A program made the translations under genes and the position numbers. A model generated the notes under the pieces. The model made no database searches and was not told where the DNA came from. It saw only the letters and a program-made list of their open reading frames with translations. A stretch of 64,000 bases of DNA from the NCBI GenBank assembly GCA_014163555.1, contig JACJGO010000001.1, positions 186,001 to 250,000 on the forward strand. The letters are read 5' to 3'. Position 1 is the stretch's first letter, and each line of letters starts with the position of its first letter. Positions 8,511-17,566 of the stretch are shown piece after piece. Source of the stretch: Flavisolibacter longurius. GTDB taxonomy: Bacteria; Bacteroidota; Bacteroidia; Chitinophagales; Chitinophagaceae.

Positions 8511-8598
8511 AATCAAAATTGAATTAACAGCTTTAAAGATAATTGGGTCTGGCATTTGATTTGGAAATAATTAAATTAGGTATCTAAAATCGTGGGCT

Positions 8599-9309
8599 AT
8601 GAAAAAATTATCCGAGACCTGGTTTGCCGAAGGGTATATTGATTTCGAGTTAAAGAAATACACATTGCTGGCTTACCTGCAGGCCATTAACCAGTATTTT
8701 GATGAGAACAAACTGTACCCGCAACTGGCCGATCTGATTTTTCATTACAACAACATCATTGCTTTCCGGGAGAACAAACGTTACCTGCAGGAGCAGTTTC
8801 CCAAAAAGCTCACCGGTGTCCAGATCGAACAACTGCAGGTGCTGTATGAACAAATGATCGAGGATAATGAACTGATGCAGGAACTGGAAGACATCATCAA
8901 CTTTGCTGCCGGCCGCATGAAAACAACCATCAGCAGCGGCACTGAGATCTATGAATTTGTGGAAGAAAATCTTTCCATCTCTCCTATCGGTATTCTGCCG
9001 CTGGATGTGCAGGAAGGCTATTTCTTTTTAAGCACAGGAAAAACAAAATCAACCCGTGTTTACCAGTACCGTCTTTCTATTTTCGACAAACACGATGAGC
9101 GGTACCGCAGCATGAAAACCGCCTTTATTGATACGCTCCAGCGCAGCATGGTATATACTTATGAGAATATGAAATCCGAGTTGATCAAATCCCGGCAGGA
9201 TATCCCCAACCCGGCTGTGTATTGCATTGAAACGGAATTAAGTTTTCCCGTGGAGGAAACACTGCTTCCCATAGCCAAGCGTTCCCTGGTGAAGTATATT
9301 TCGGTTTGA
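8599..9309 (+). CDS. Conserved hypothetical protein, 236 aa
   Basis: I do not recognise a family. The protein is soluble, with no signal peptide or membrane segment. The first 115 residues are mostly helical and charged (AGRMKTTISSGTEIYEFVEE at the end of that part); the C-terminal half looks alpha/beta (QEGYFFLSTGKTKSTRVYQY, ELSFPVEETLLPIAKRSLVK). The coding sequence is intact, codon usage matches its neighbours, and a strong terminator follows. It is probably a Bacteroidota-specific cytoplasmic protein. It stands alone between the divergent phosphatase gene and the convergent S9 peptidase gene, so context gives no functional hint. Confidence 0.75.
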   Translation: MKKLSETWFAEGYIDFELKKYTLLAYLQAINQYFDENKLYPQLADLIFHYNNIIAFRENKRYLQEQFPKKLTGVQIEQLQVLYEQMIEDNELMQELEDIINFAAGRMKTTISSGTEIYEFVEENLSISPIGILPLDVQEGYFFLSTGKTKSTRVYQYRLSIFDKHDERYRSMKTAFIDTLQRSMVYTYENMKSELIKSRQDIPNPAVYCIETELSFPVEETLLPIAKRSLVKYISV

Positions 9310-9399
9310 TGTTACTCTATATTCGATATTGGATATTATTAAATACGGCCAGCTTTTATTTTAAGAATGCACTTGTATAGAGACCATTTCATTTTCTGT

Positions 9400-9440
9400 T
9401 AAACAAAGAGGCCGTTCTAATGGAACGGCCTCTTTGTTTA
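9400..9440. terminator. Bidirectional intrinsic terminator
   Basis: Perfect 18-bp arms (9400-9417 and 9423-9440) centred on AGAGGCCGTTC/GAACGGCCTCT with a 5-nt loop, between convergent genes. A/T-rich outer arms act as U-tracts on both strands. Confidence 0.88.
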
Positions 9441-9453
9441 ACATGGAGAGATT

Positions 9454-12408
9454 TTAATAATCTATTCCGGTACCGGCGGCACCACCCGGATCCACCTCAA
9501 GTCCCCAGTCTTTTCCCTTCTTCACAGCAGGAACGCCTTCGGTAATCCAACGGGCTGGCTTCTCGCCTTTCAGCAGCCAATCAAAAAACTGTTGTTCACG
9601 GATCTGGATATCCTTGCGGTTTCTGCGCTCTACCAGGTTGTGAGCCTCGCCGTTATAGTTCAGCAGCCATACCGGTTTGCCAAGTCTGCGCATGGCGGTA
9701 AAGTATTCAATGCCCTGGTACCAGGGAACAGCGCCATCCGCATCGTTTGACATAATCACCACCGGTGTTTTCACTTTTTTCAGGTGAAAGAACGGAGAGT
9801 TCTCAATATAAAGGTCCTGGCGTTCCCACGGTGTGGCACCAATACGGCTTTGTGTTTTTTCATACTGGAACTGGCGGTTCAAACCACTCTGCCAGCGAAT
9901 GCCACCATAAGCGCTGAACATGTTTACTACCGGTGCACCGGCCCATGCCGCTTTAAACATGTTCGTGGCGGTAATCAGGTGAGCCACCTGGTAGCCACCC
10001 CAGCTTTGTCCTTGGATACCGATGTTCTTTGCATCCACCCAGGGCAGCTTGGCCAGTGCCTGTGCACCACTCACTATGTAGTTGTATGCATCTTTACCCG
10101 GGTGTCCCTTTGTGTAGCTGATATCCGGTGCAAACACCAGGTAGCCACGGCTAACAAAGAAAGAAATATTGAGACGACTGGGTGTAGGCGACGGAGCAAT
10201 ATAGGAGTTCAGACCATCACTGAGCTTTTCGTAGAAGTAAATGATCATTGGGTATTTTTTCTTCGGATTAAAATTCTCTGGCTTGTACAGGATACCCGTT
10301 GATTCTTTACCATTGAATGTTTTCCATTTGTACAATTCAGCCGTGCCCCAGTTATAGGTTTCCTGTTGCGGGTTCAGCGAGGATAGCTTCGTAGCAGGAT
10401 AACCGGCCAGTTGCCAGCCTTTGCTTTCCTGCCTCGGTGTTGCTGCCACCACGTACAGGTCTGGTGATTGCGTGTAAGATTCTTTTGAATACAGGAAGGC
10501 ATTGGCACTATCGGCCTTTACAAATGTGCTGAATGCATAAGCGCCAAACGGCGTAATGAGCGTTGGCTCCGTTGCCTGCTGAAGATCCATTGCGGCCACT
10601 CCTGCCGACTTGCTTTTTTCATCAAACACACGGAAATACACCGGCTCATTGCCTTTGATAAAACGCTCTTCGCGGTCAACCCGGGCCATGCGGTAAACGT
10701 TTTTGGCAGCCCGGCCTTTTGTCAACAGTTTGGGAGCTGTTACTCCTTTCGGGTCAACTTTCCAAACATCATAGCGATCATAGATATAAACGGCTGCATC
10801 GTCTTCATGCCATCCCATTACACCATGCGGACTTGGATCGGCTGGTACATCATTGTCTTCATCGTAAAGTGGCACTTTTATTTTAGACGTGATGTTCCGT
10901 ACCGTCTTTCCATCCCAGGCGTGATAGTGCCTGCTTTTGTTATCGTACAACAGAATGTACTTACCGCCGGCAGAAGGAAATGCATACCCATCGTGACCTT
11001 TTTTCACCAACATCCTCTCCCCCGTTACCGGATTGATGGCATAAATATCTTTTACAGTGCTGCCGGTCCACTGGGCCTGTACACGGCGGCCGGTATCTGT
11101 CATGCCTACAAAATAGCGGCCATCACCTTCATTTGTGATCATTACATTGGGAAGTCCCAGAGACCCCAGCGGCACAATCTCACCTTTGGTAAAATTGAAG
11201 GTGGTGAGATAACTGCGCTTTAATTCATTTTGCAGATTATACAACTGCTGCGATTGCAGGTAATCATCTTTGTAATGCCATATATCCAGTTTTGCCAATT
11301 CAAAGTCAACCAAGGTAGTATCTTTTGCCGGCTGAATCGGCGCTACGCCAAATAGCAAACGGTTGCCGCTTTTGCTGAAGCTGACAGCTCCATTCTCACT
11401 AACGGTCATGCCTACTTCCATACCGGGAGTGTTTTTGTCAAGCAGCAGTTCGGCACTGTCACTGCCGCTACCGAAGAAATAAAGACCATAAAACTTCTGC
11501 AGGGCTTTGGTGGCCGTGTCTCTTTCCGCTACAAACGCCAAGCGACTGCCATCTTCAGAAAAGGCGAAGTTTTTAAAATCGTTGCCGCCTTTCAGGATCG
11601 TATCCAGCGCATCGCGTTTTGTATCGTAAATGGCAACAGCCGGTTTGCTGTTGCTGTCCCGCGGCGCTTTGGTAAAGCGAAGCACCAGTTTTTGTCCGCC
11701 TTTGCTGAAAGCATATTCGCTGACGTTTTTAAAAACTTTTTGCTTGCCGTTGTACAGGTTGTGCAATACCAGGTCGCTGCCCATTCCACCTGATGCGGCA
11801 GGAGAAGGATCATCATCCGCATCCATGCCGTCGGCGTTGCCACCTTTGGTGTTTTTCAATTGCACTACCAGTTGAATGAGCGAGTCCACTTTTGCCCGCA
11901 GGCTGTCAACCGTTTTTTGTGTAGGCAGTGCCGCCGGACGGACCGTTGCCGGTTCCCGCTCTTTGTGAAAAGCCAACCAACCGGCGCCTTTTTCCGGCAC
12001 CTTGTACGATCGGACCTTGGCCACTTTCAGCACCGCCTCTTTGCCCAATTCCAAAATGCCGATGGAATCCTTGGGCATGTCTTCGGCTTTTTTCTTTTTA
12101 ATGCGGGCATCTCTTGTTTCCTTAAAATGCGGTTTGATCCTGAATACCAGATAGCGACTGTCGTCGGTGATCACAGCATTATAGCCGCGGGGCACTTGTA
12201 TTTTGCCATTCTTATCCGTGGTTGATTGTACAAAAAGCGTGGCATCACCTTCCTGCGGCGAAACCACGTAAACAGCCCATTTGCCATTGTTGCTGAGCTG
12301 CCGTTCGGAAATGCTTTGCCAGCCATCGTAAACCGAATGATCCAGCGGTTTTTTTTGTGCCAAAAGGCAAAAGGGAGACAATAAGAAAAGAACCAGTAAT
12401 TTTTTCAT
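9454..12408 (-). CDS. S9 family (prolyl oligopeptidase-like) exported peptidase
   Basis: The 984-residue protein has a signal peptide (MKKLLVLFLLSPFCLLAQ), a long region of repeated beta blades, and a C-terminal alpha/beta-hydrolase domain. The catalytic serine is Ser802 in IQGQSWGGYQ; the acid is likely in SNDADGAVPW and the histidine in NGEAHNL. The layout fits dipeptidyl-peptidase IV/acylaminoacyl-peptidase relatives, which cut short peptides in the periplasm or outside the cell. An insert rich in Gly/Asp at about 190-210 (GGNADGMDADDDPSPAASGG) is probably a loop in the propeller. It is a single-gene unit ending at the terminator at 9400-9440. Confidence 0.9.
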   Translation of the reverse strand: MKKLLVLFLLSPFCLLAQKKPLDHSVYDGWQSISERQLSNNGKWAVYVVSPQEGDATLFVQSTTDKNGKIQVPRGYNAVITDDSRYLVFRIKPHFKETRDARIKKKKAEDMPKDSIGILELGKEAVLKVAKVRSYKVPEKGAGWLAFHKEREPATVRPAALPTQKTVDSLRAKVDSLIQLVVQLKNTKGGNADGMDADDDPSPAASGGMGSDLVLHNLYNGKQKVFKNVSEYAFSKGGQKLVLRFTKAPRDSNSKPAVAIYDTKRDALDTILKGGNDFKNFAFSEDGSRLAFVAERDTATKALQKFYGLYFFGSGSDSAELLLDKNTPGMEVGMTVSENGAVSFSKSGNRLLFGVAPIQPAKDTTLVDFELAKLDIWHYKDDYLQSQQLYNLQNELKRSYLTTFNFTKGEIVPLGSLGLPNVMITNEGDGRYFVGMTDTGRRVQAQWTGSTVKDIYAINPVTGERMLVKKGHDGYAFPSAGGKYILLYDNKSRHYHAWDGKTVRNITSKIKVPLYDEDNDVPADPSPHGVMGWHEDDAAVYIYDRYDVWKVDPKGVTAPKLLTKGRAAKNVYRMARVDREERFIKGNEPVYFRVFDEKSKSAGVAAMDLQQATEPTLITPFGAYAFSTFVKADSANAFLYSKESYTQSPDLYVVAATPRQESKGWQLAGYPATKLSSLNPQQETYNWGTAELYKWKTFNGKESTGILYKPENFNPKKKYPMIIYFYEKLSDGLNSYIAPSPTPSRLNISFFVSRGYLVFAPDISYTKGHPGKDAYNYIVSGAQALAKLPWVDAKNIGIQGQSWGGYQVAHLITATNMFKAAWAGAPVVNMFSAYGGIRWQSGLNRQFQYEKTQSRIGATPWERQDLYIENSPFFHLKKVKTPVVIMSNDADGAVPWYQGIEYFTAMRRLGKPVWLLNYNGEAHNLVERRNRKDIQIREQQFFDWLLKGEKPARWITEGVPAVKKGKDWGLEVDPGGAAGTGIDY

Positions 12409-12528
12409 ATCATGGTGACTTGTAAAGCCTAAAAGTAAGGAGAATGGCGCTTTAAAGTTCAGGAGATCACGAGTTTATAGGCCGATTTTATACTTTGTAA
12501 TCCAAGGTGTGACAAGCGAAACCAAAAG

Positions 12529-13398
12529 TTATTTTCCTGGCCGCAGCAATCGCCACATATGGAGCACAACGGCCAGTGCAATCAGGGCAAATCCAACATA
12601 AAACCATTGGCTGAACATTTGGTTCTCCTGGTAAAGCAAAAAGGCAAGGATGATTCCGTACAGCGGCTCCAGGGTAAGGGTCAGGTTCATGGTAAATGCC
12701 GATACTTTTTTTAACGCACGGATGTAAAGGAAAAAGGTGAGAATGGTGCAAAGCCAGCTTAATACCACCAGCCATAGCCAGTCCCAGGGTGTTGGCGCCG
12801 CCCATTTTTCGGGGAAGAAAACCTGGAAGAGCGGCAGCAGAATGGTTAGTCCCAGAAAGCCACCCGTTAGTTGGTAAAGGGTAATGTTTTCCGGATTGTG
12901 TTTATCGACAATGCTTTTGTTAAGCACAGATACCAGCACAGTAAAAAAAGAGGATAAAAGGCCCACTACAATACCGGTGGAGAATTGTATGTGGGTATTA
13001 TAAATAATTAAAATACCGGCAATGGCAAAGAGGCCCAAAAAGATTTCGAATGCATCGAAGCGTTTTTTTAAAATGAGCGGTTCGATCAGCGCGGCAATGA
13101 GTGCTGTGGTGGAAAGACAGGTAAGGGCAATAGTGACATTGGCGAGTTTGATGCTGGCGTAAAAACAAACCCAATGGAGTGCCAGTACAGTGCCGATCAG
13201 GGCAATCTTAAGCGCACCTTTCCATTCCATCTTGCGGGCTTTGCCAAGCACCAGGTAAAGCACCCACAGCGAAACCATCGTAATGAGCAGGCGCCACCAA
13301 ACCAGCATGGTAGAATCGAGAGTAATGGCCCTTCCCAGCACCCCGGTAAATCCCCACAGGAAAACAGCAGTGTGCAATTGCAACAGGGCCTTTTTCAT
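12529..13398 (-). CDS. EamA/DMT family transporter
   Basis: The 289-residue integral membrane protein has about ten transmembrane helices in two related halves, typical of EamA transporters (AVFLWGFTGVLGRAITLDST near the N-terminus; LVSVLNKSIVDKHNPENITL starting the second half). The charged C-terminus MWRLLRPGK is cytoplasmic by the usual rule. Family members export amino acids or other metabolites, and the substrate cannot be told from sequence. Monocistronic. Confidence 0.87.
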   Translation of the reverse strand: MKKALLQLHTAVFLWGFTGVLGRAITLDSTMLVWWRLLITMVSLWVLYLVLGKARKMEWKGALKIALIGTVLALHWVCFYASIKLANVTIALTCLSTTALIAALIEPLILKKRFDAFEIFLGLFAIAGILIIYNTHIQFSTGIVVGLLSSFFTVLVSVLNKSIVDKHNPENITLYQLTGGFLGLTILLPLFQVFFPEKWAAPTPWDWLWLVVLSWLCTILTFFLYIRALKKVSAFTMNLTLTLEPLYGIILAFLLYQENQMFSQWFYVGFALIALAVVLHMWRLLRPGK

Positions 13399-13629
13399 GG
13401 CGACGAAGATAACCCCTATGCCTTTAAAGGATAATTTATGATTGAACAGATTTTACAGAATCATGTTTCAAGATGAGCGGTAATTTGGCAGTTCGTTTAA
13501 TCGCCCGGTACAATGAATGAATCAGAATATGGGAAGAGCATTTTTTATCGTGGGTGACGATAAGGATAGGTTTTTATCATGTAATGGTTGTCCAATTCAT
13601 CGTACGTTAAATCTTGGTGATGTAAACAG

Positions 13630-13730
13630 GGAACCCCTCCGGGGTTCTTTCCTTTACAACACCCTTTCGCCGGGTTGCTACCTGGCGCTATTCACAGGAA
13701 AGCCCTACGGGCTTATAGTGAGAGGCATTT
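13630..13730. repeat. Modular hairpin element, type 1
   Basis: Small hairpins with 3-nt loops frame a central segment: GAACCCC-tcc-GGGGTTC (13630-13646) and AAGCCC-tac-GGGCTT at the other end, with GCCGGGTTGCTACCTGGCG between them. The organisation suggests a short non-autonomous dispersed element. Confidence 0.55.
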
Positions 13731-13859
13731 GATAAAGTGTCTGTATACATACCTAAAACCTCATTCCAGCGTATACTTTATTCTTTGGGAAATGGATTTA
13801 TCCATCTGCCATCTGGATGGATTTTTCGTTTGCAATCTGAATGGTTTGCCCGTAGACTT

Positions 13860-13965
13860 GATTTTAACGTCCGGCCACGGAGGGGCCACGCCTTGGCAGC
13901 CACCGGTGCAACCGGTGGAAAAGGGCGCAGTGATACAACCCCGACCCCGTAGGGGTCGAACATCC
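13860..13965. repeat. Modular hairpin element, type 2
   Basis: It contains CCACCGGT-gca-ACCGGTGG and CGACCCC-gta-GGGGTCG, two perfect hairpins with 3-nt loops, plus a GGCCACGGAGGGGCC hairpin. It shares the build of the 13630-13730 element but not its sequence. Confidence 0.55.
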
Positions 13966-14147
13966 ACCTACAGACAAGCATTTCATCCCAAAGCCTTTTC
14001 ATTTTTCGTGAACCCCGATAATTACCTTTTGATGCACAGCCATTGCTAAGGTCATCTGCCGGCTGTGCGGACACCGCCGGTGGCAGGTCCTAAAAGGGTG
14101 GTTGGCATATTCTCAGCAAAAGACTCTTTGTTACTACCAAAAACAAA

Positions 14148-14177
14148 AAGCCTCCGCCAGTTTGCTGGCAGAGGCTT
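14148..14177. terminator. Hairpin resembling a terminator
   Basis: AAGCCTCCGCCAG/CTGGCAGAGGCTT arms (one mismatch), 4-nt loop, preceded by an A-rich stretch. It could end transcripts reading leftwards from the ABC operon. Confidence 0.45.
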
Positions 14178-14267
14178 GAATATGTTTCATGCAAAAGCAA
14201 GGGTCTGTGCGGTAGAAAGCCCCTTCCGCCTGAGGCGGGGAGTTTAGGCGGGGGCCTGAGTCCTTTA

Positions 14268-15542
14268 TTATTTCTTAAACGCCCATTTCAGCATTTCTTT
14301 CCAGGTGGGCTTTTTACCGTACATCAAAATACCCGTACGGTAAATTTTTCCGGCAAACCATGTGGTAAACAGAAACCCTCCAACCAGCAAAGCCATGGAC
14401 AACACCAGTTGCCAAACAGGCACCGTTCCGGGTACGCCAAACGGGATGCGGGCCATCATTACAATGGGCGAACTGAAAGGAATGATACTGCCCCAGAAGG
14501 CCAGGTCTCCCGTTGGATCGGCGATCGCCGTTGTCATCAGGGCAATGGAAAAAATGACCAGCAGTGTAACCGGGAAAGAAAGCGATTGCGCTTCCCGCAT
14601 ATCTTCATTCACGGCACTACCGATGGCAGCATAAAGTGACGAATAGAAGAAGAATCCTCCCAGCATATAAAAGCCAAAGCAAAACAGGATCAGCGGAATA
14701 TTGATCTTGGTGAAAATATCCTGCACGCCTTCCATCACACCGGCAATGGCCGTGCTGCTACTGCCCGATGCCTTGGTGACATTATACAGCACAAAGGCAA
14801 ATACAATCCACAACAGAAACTGCGTGAGTGCCACCAGGCTGATACCAATGATCTTCCCCAGCATCAACTGAAACGGACGCACAGAAGACACCATGACTTC
14901 GGCAATACGGTTGGTCTTTTCTTCCAGAACACCCATCATGACCTGCGAGCCATAAATCAGGAGGATAAAATAAATCAGGAAAGCGGTAATATATCCAACC
15001 CCGCTGGCCACACTGGCATTGGCCGTGCGGTCCTGCATGTTTTCGGCATCCACCACAAGGCGGTTCTGCTGCAAAGCTACCCGGGTTTTTTCGTCTATGC
15101 CTAACTGTTGGTACTTTACTGTATTCCAGATGCCATTGAGTTTGCTTTGCACGCCGGAAATTGACTGCATGCCGTGGGTTTTATTGGTATGCAAAACTAT
15201 CTTCTGCGGTCCTTCGCTCACCGACATCGGTGGGATCACCACAAAACCATCAAAACCCATGGACGTAAAATGATTCCTCACACTGTCGGGTGCAACCGTC
15301 ACATATTCCAGATAGGAGGCGCTGTCCTGCAGGTTGCTTTGCGCTACAATACGCTTGTCAAACAATCCTGAGGAATCGATCAATGCTACCCGCAGTTGCT
15401 TGGAGGATTTTTTCGCCATATACCCGGTACCAAAAATGAGCAGAAGGTAAAGCAGCGGAAAAAGAATTGTGGAGATGATAAACGTTTTTTTCCGGACACG
15501 GGTCAGGTATTCGCGTTGTATTATCAGTAATGACTTGTTCAT
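14268..15542 (-). CDS. ABC-2 type exporter permease (NatB-like)
   Basis: The 424-residue protein has one N-terminal transmembrane helix (TFIISTILFPLLYLLLIFG), a large extracytoplasmic domain (about 45-180) and five or six helices in the C-terminal half. This is the layout of the NatB/YhaP group of ABC-2 permeases. It starts 9 nt after the stop of the ATPase gene, and the two should form one exporter in the inner membrane. Relatives export sodium or drugs; the substrate here is unknown. Confidence 0.88.
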   Translation of the reverse strand: MNKSLLIIQREYLTRVRKKTFIISTILFPLLYLLLIFGTGYMAKKSSKQLRVALIDSSGLFDKRIVAQSNLQDSASYLEYVTVAPDSVRNHFTSMGFDGFVVIPPMSVSEGPQKIVLHTNKTHGMQSISGVQSKLNGIWNTVKYQQLGIDEKTRVALQQNRLVVDAENMQDRTANASVASGVGYITAFLIYFILLIYGSQVMMGVLEEKTNRIAEVMVSSVRPFQLMLGKIIGISLVALTQFLLWIVFAFVLYNVTKASGSSSTAIAGVMEGVQDIFTKINIPLILFCFGFYMLGGFFFYSSLYAAIGSAVNEDMREAQSLSFPVTLLVIFSIALMTTAIADPTGDLAFWGSIIPFSSPIVMMARIPFGVPGTVPVWQLVLSMALLVGGFLFTTWFAGKIYRTGILMYGKKPTWKEMLKWAFKK

Positions 15543-15551
15543 GCAAAAATT

Positions 15552-16487
15552 TTAAGCGGTTACGTTTTGAAACTGACGGGCAGCAGGCGTGCCTTCTACC
15601 AGTTCAATAAAGATGTCGTTAAGTGAAGGAAGAATTTCGTTGAAAGAAGTGATGGTGGTTCCCTGTTGCAACAAGGTGCTCAATACCGTATTGGAATTGT
15701 AGCCTTCTTCGATTTTGATCACCACACTTTCCGCTTCTTTTTTGATAACGGTAAAAGCCGGGTGATCGCTGATGGCTAAGTCTCCGTCAACGCCTACACG
15801 GAAAAGTCCGGCCTTGAACTGCTGGCGGGCTTCCCGAACCGTGGCATCTAAAATTTTCTTACCCTTGTTCACCAAAATAATATGGTCGCAGATTTCTTCT
15901 ACCTGCTCCATGCGGTGCGTACTGAAAATGATGGTGGCGCCATTCTTGGCCAGGTTGAAAATTTCATCCTTGATCACATTGCTGTTTACCGGATCCAGGC
16001 CACTGAACGGTTCGTCCAATATGATCAGTTTCGGATTGTGAACAATGGTGGTTACAAATTGCAGTTTCTGTCCCATGCCCTTCGACAGGTCTTCCACTTT
16101 TTTATTCCACCAGCTTTCCATTTCCAGCTTTTCAAACCACTGTTTGTTCAGGCGCAGGGCCTCGCTATGCGACAAACCCTTCAACTGCGCTAGGTACATG
16201 GCCTGCTCACCAATCTTCATTTTTTTGTACAAGCCTCTCTCCTCCGGCATGTAACCGATCCGCTCCACATCTTTCAGGGCATTAAAGGGCTGGCCATCGA
16301 AAAGAATCTCGCCGCTATCGGGGTAAAAGATGCCGGTGATCATTCGGATCAGGGTTGTTTTACCGGCACCGTTGGGCCCTAATAGGCCAAAGATGCTGCC
16401 CGGTGCTACACCGAACGAAATATCGTCAACAGCTTTTTGTGTAGCGAAATACTTTTTAAGATGACGTGCTTCCAGTAGATTATTCAT
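15552..16487 (-). CDS. ABC transporter ATP-binding protein (NatA-like)
   Basis: The 311-residue ATPase carries all ABC motifs: Walker A GLLGPNGAGKTTL, signature LSKGMGQKLQ, Walker B LIILDEPFSGLDP and the switch His in FSTHRMEQ. About 80 residues follow the ATPase domain, as in drug/Na+ exporter ATPases. It is the first gene of a two-gene unit with the permease at 14268-15542 and powers that exporter on the cytoplasmic side. Confidence 0.92.
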   Translation of the reverse strand: MNNLLEARHLKKYFATQKAVDDISFGVAPGSIFGLLGPNGAGKTTLIRMITGIFYPDSGEILFDGQPFNALKDVERIGYMPEERGLYKKMKIGEQAMYLAQLKGLSHSEALRLNKQWFEKLEMESWWNKKVEDLSKGMGQKLQFVTTIVHNPKLIILDEPFSGLDPVNSNVIKDEIFNLAKNGATIIFSTHRMEQVEEICDHIILVNKGKKILDATVREARQQFKAGLFRVGVDGDLAISDHPAFTVIKKEAESVVIKIEEGYNSNTVLSTLLQQGTTITSFNEILPSLNDIFIELVEGTPAARQFQNVTA

Positions 16488-16646
16488 GCGATGCGTTTTG
16501 GCTTAAAATGTAAAGATGGTCAAGTTTACGGCATTCCGCTAAAACCCTGCAGTTTTTTCGGACAAACGGGGTGATTGTCGTTCCCAACGCATTTATTTTC
16601 CTATCACCTGGGGCAAATCTTAATAGACCGTTTAGAACGGCTCGCT

Positions 16647-16654
16647 TAATTTTG
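16647..16654 (+). promoter_or_regulatory. -7 box of the S1/P1 nuclease gene
   Basis: TAATTTTG fits TAnnTTTG; the ATG follows 26 nt later. Confidence 0.5.
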
Positions 16655-16680
16655 GCCACACATGTTTAGCCAGAAAAAAA

Positions 16681-17472
16681 ATGAAAACAATTCAACGAGC
16701 CTTCTTCCTTTGTTTTTTCTTTTCACTCCCCTTTGTCTCCCTGGCCTGGGGTGTTTTGGGGCACCGTATTGTAGGTGAAATCGCCAACCAGTACCTCACT
16801 ACAAAAGCCCGTGCAGAGATCAGGAAAATCCTGGGCAATGAAACCATTGCCATGTCGGCAAACTGGGCGGATTTTATCAAGTCCGATTCAACTTTCGATT
16901 ACCTGAATTCATGGCACTATATCAACCTTGATTCTGGCCTGACGCGAAACGAGATTCTTACCTACCTCAAAACCGATACGGTTACGGATGTGTACACAAG
17001 GATAAACTTTCTTGTCAGCGAATTGAAAAAGAAAAATCTTTCCATCGATAAAAAACGGATGTACCTGCGGCTTCTTATTCATTTTGTTGGTGATGTTCAC
17101 CAACCCATGCACATAGGCCGCCGGCAGGACCTGGGAGGCAATCGTGTACGGGTAAACTGGTTCAACACGCCAACCAACCTGCATGCCGTTTGGGACGAAT
17201 CGCTGGTGAACTTTCAGCAGTTAAGCTATACCGAATACACAAAGGCCATCAACTTCACTACATTGAAGCAGCGGCAAGCCTGGCAAAGACAACCCCTGAG
17301 CGAATGGATAGTTGAATCGTACGACATTGCGCAAAACCTTTACAGCGAAATCACCCGTCCCGATCAGCGCCTGAGTTATGATTACAATTTCCGGCACATT
17401 GCCACTGTGAACGATCGTCTTTTGAAAGGCGGCGTACGCTTAGCCGGCTTGCTAAACAGCATTTTCAGGTAA
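16681..17472 (+). CDS. Secreted S1/P1-type zinc nuclease
   Basis: The 263-residue product has a signal peptide whose predicted cleavage (SLA|WGVLGHR) leaves Trp23 as the new N-terminus, which in this family binds zinc with its free amino group. Other likely ligands are in GHRIVGE, NWADFI, SWHYIN, LLIHFVGDVHQPMHIG and NLHAVWDE. S1/P1 nucleases use three zinc ions to cut single-stranded nucleic acids and remove 3'-phosphates, here in the periplasm or outside. A related zinc hydrolase follows at 17567-18574. Confidence 0.9.
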   Translation: MKTIQRAFFLCFFFSLPFVSLAWGVLGHRIVGEIANQYLTTKARAEIRKILGNETIAMSANWADFIKSDSTFDYLNSWHYINLDSGLTRNEILTYLKTDTVTDVYTRINFLVSELKKKNLSIDKKRMYLRLLIHFVGDVHQPMHIGRRQDLGGNRVRVNWFNTPTNLHAVWDESLVNFQQLSYTEYTKAINFTTLKQRQAWQRQPLSEWIVESYDIAQNLYSEITRPDQRLSYDYNFRHIATVNDRLLKGGVRLAGLLNSIFR

Positions 17473-17492
17473 GTCAGATCTTGAAGGACTTT

Positions 17493-17515
17493 AAAAGAGT
17501 GCTCTGCACTCTTTT
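17493..17515 (+). terminator. Intrinsic terminator after the S1/P1 nuclease gene
   Basis: AAAAGAGTGC/GCACTCTTTT arms with a 3-nt loop and a T7 tail. It separates the nuclease gene from the next gene. Confidence 0.85.
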
Positions 17516-17566
17516 TTTATGACCACTACAACAAGCTCCTGGTGCACCTTTGCAAAAATCTTTTGC

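Larger units (their letters stand above)
13399..14267. other. 869-bp gene-free region with hairpin repeats
   Basis: Only short open frames without protein character occur. The region holds two modular hairpin elements (13630-13730 and 13860-13965), a terminator-like hairpin (14148-14177) and a GC-rich CCGCCTGAGGCGG palindrome near 14226-14238. It looks like an accumulation site for non-coding repeats. Confidence 0.65.

Noticed and set aside
13517-14074. Several open frames of 60-120 codons on both strands
   Set aside because: They lie on GC-rich hairpin repeats, overlap each other and give repeat-derived, low-quality peptides.
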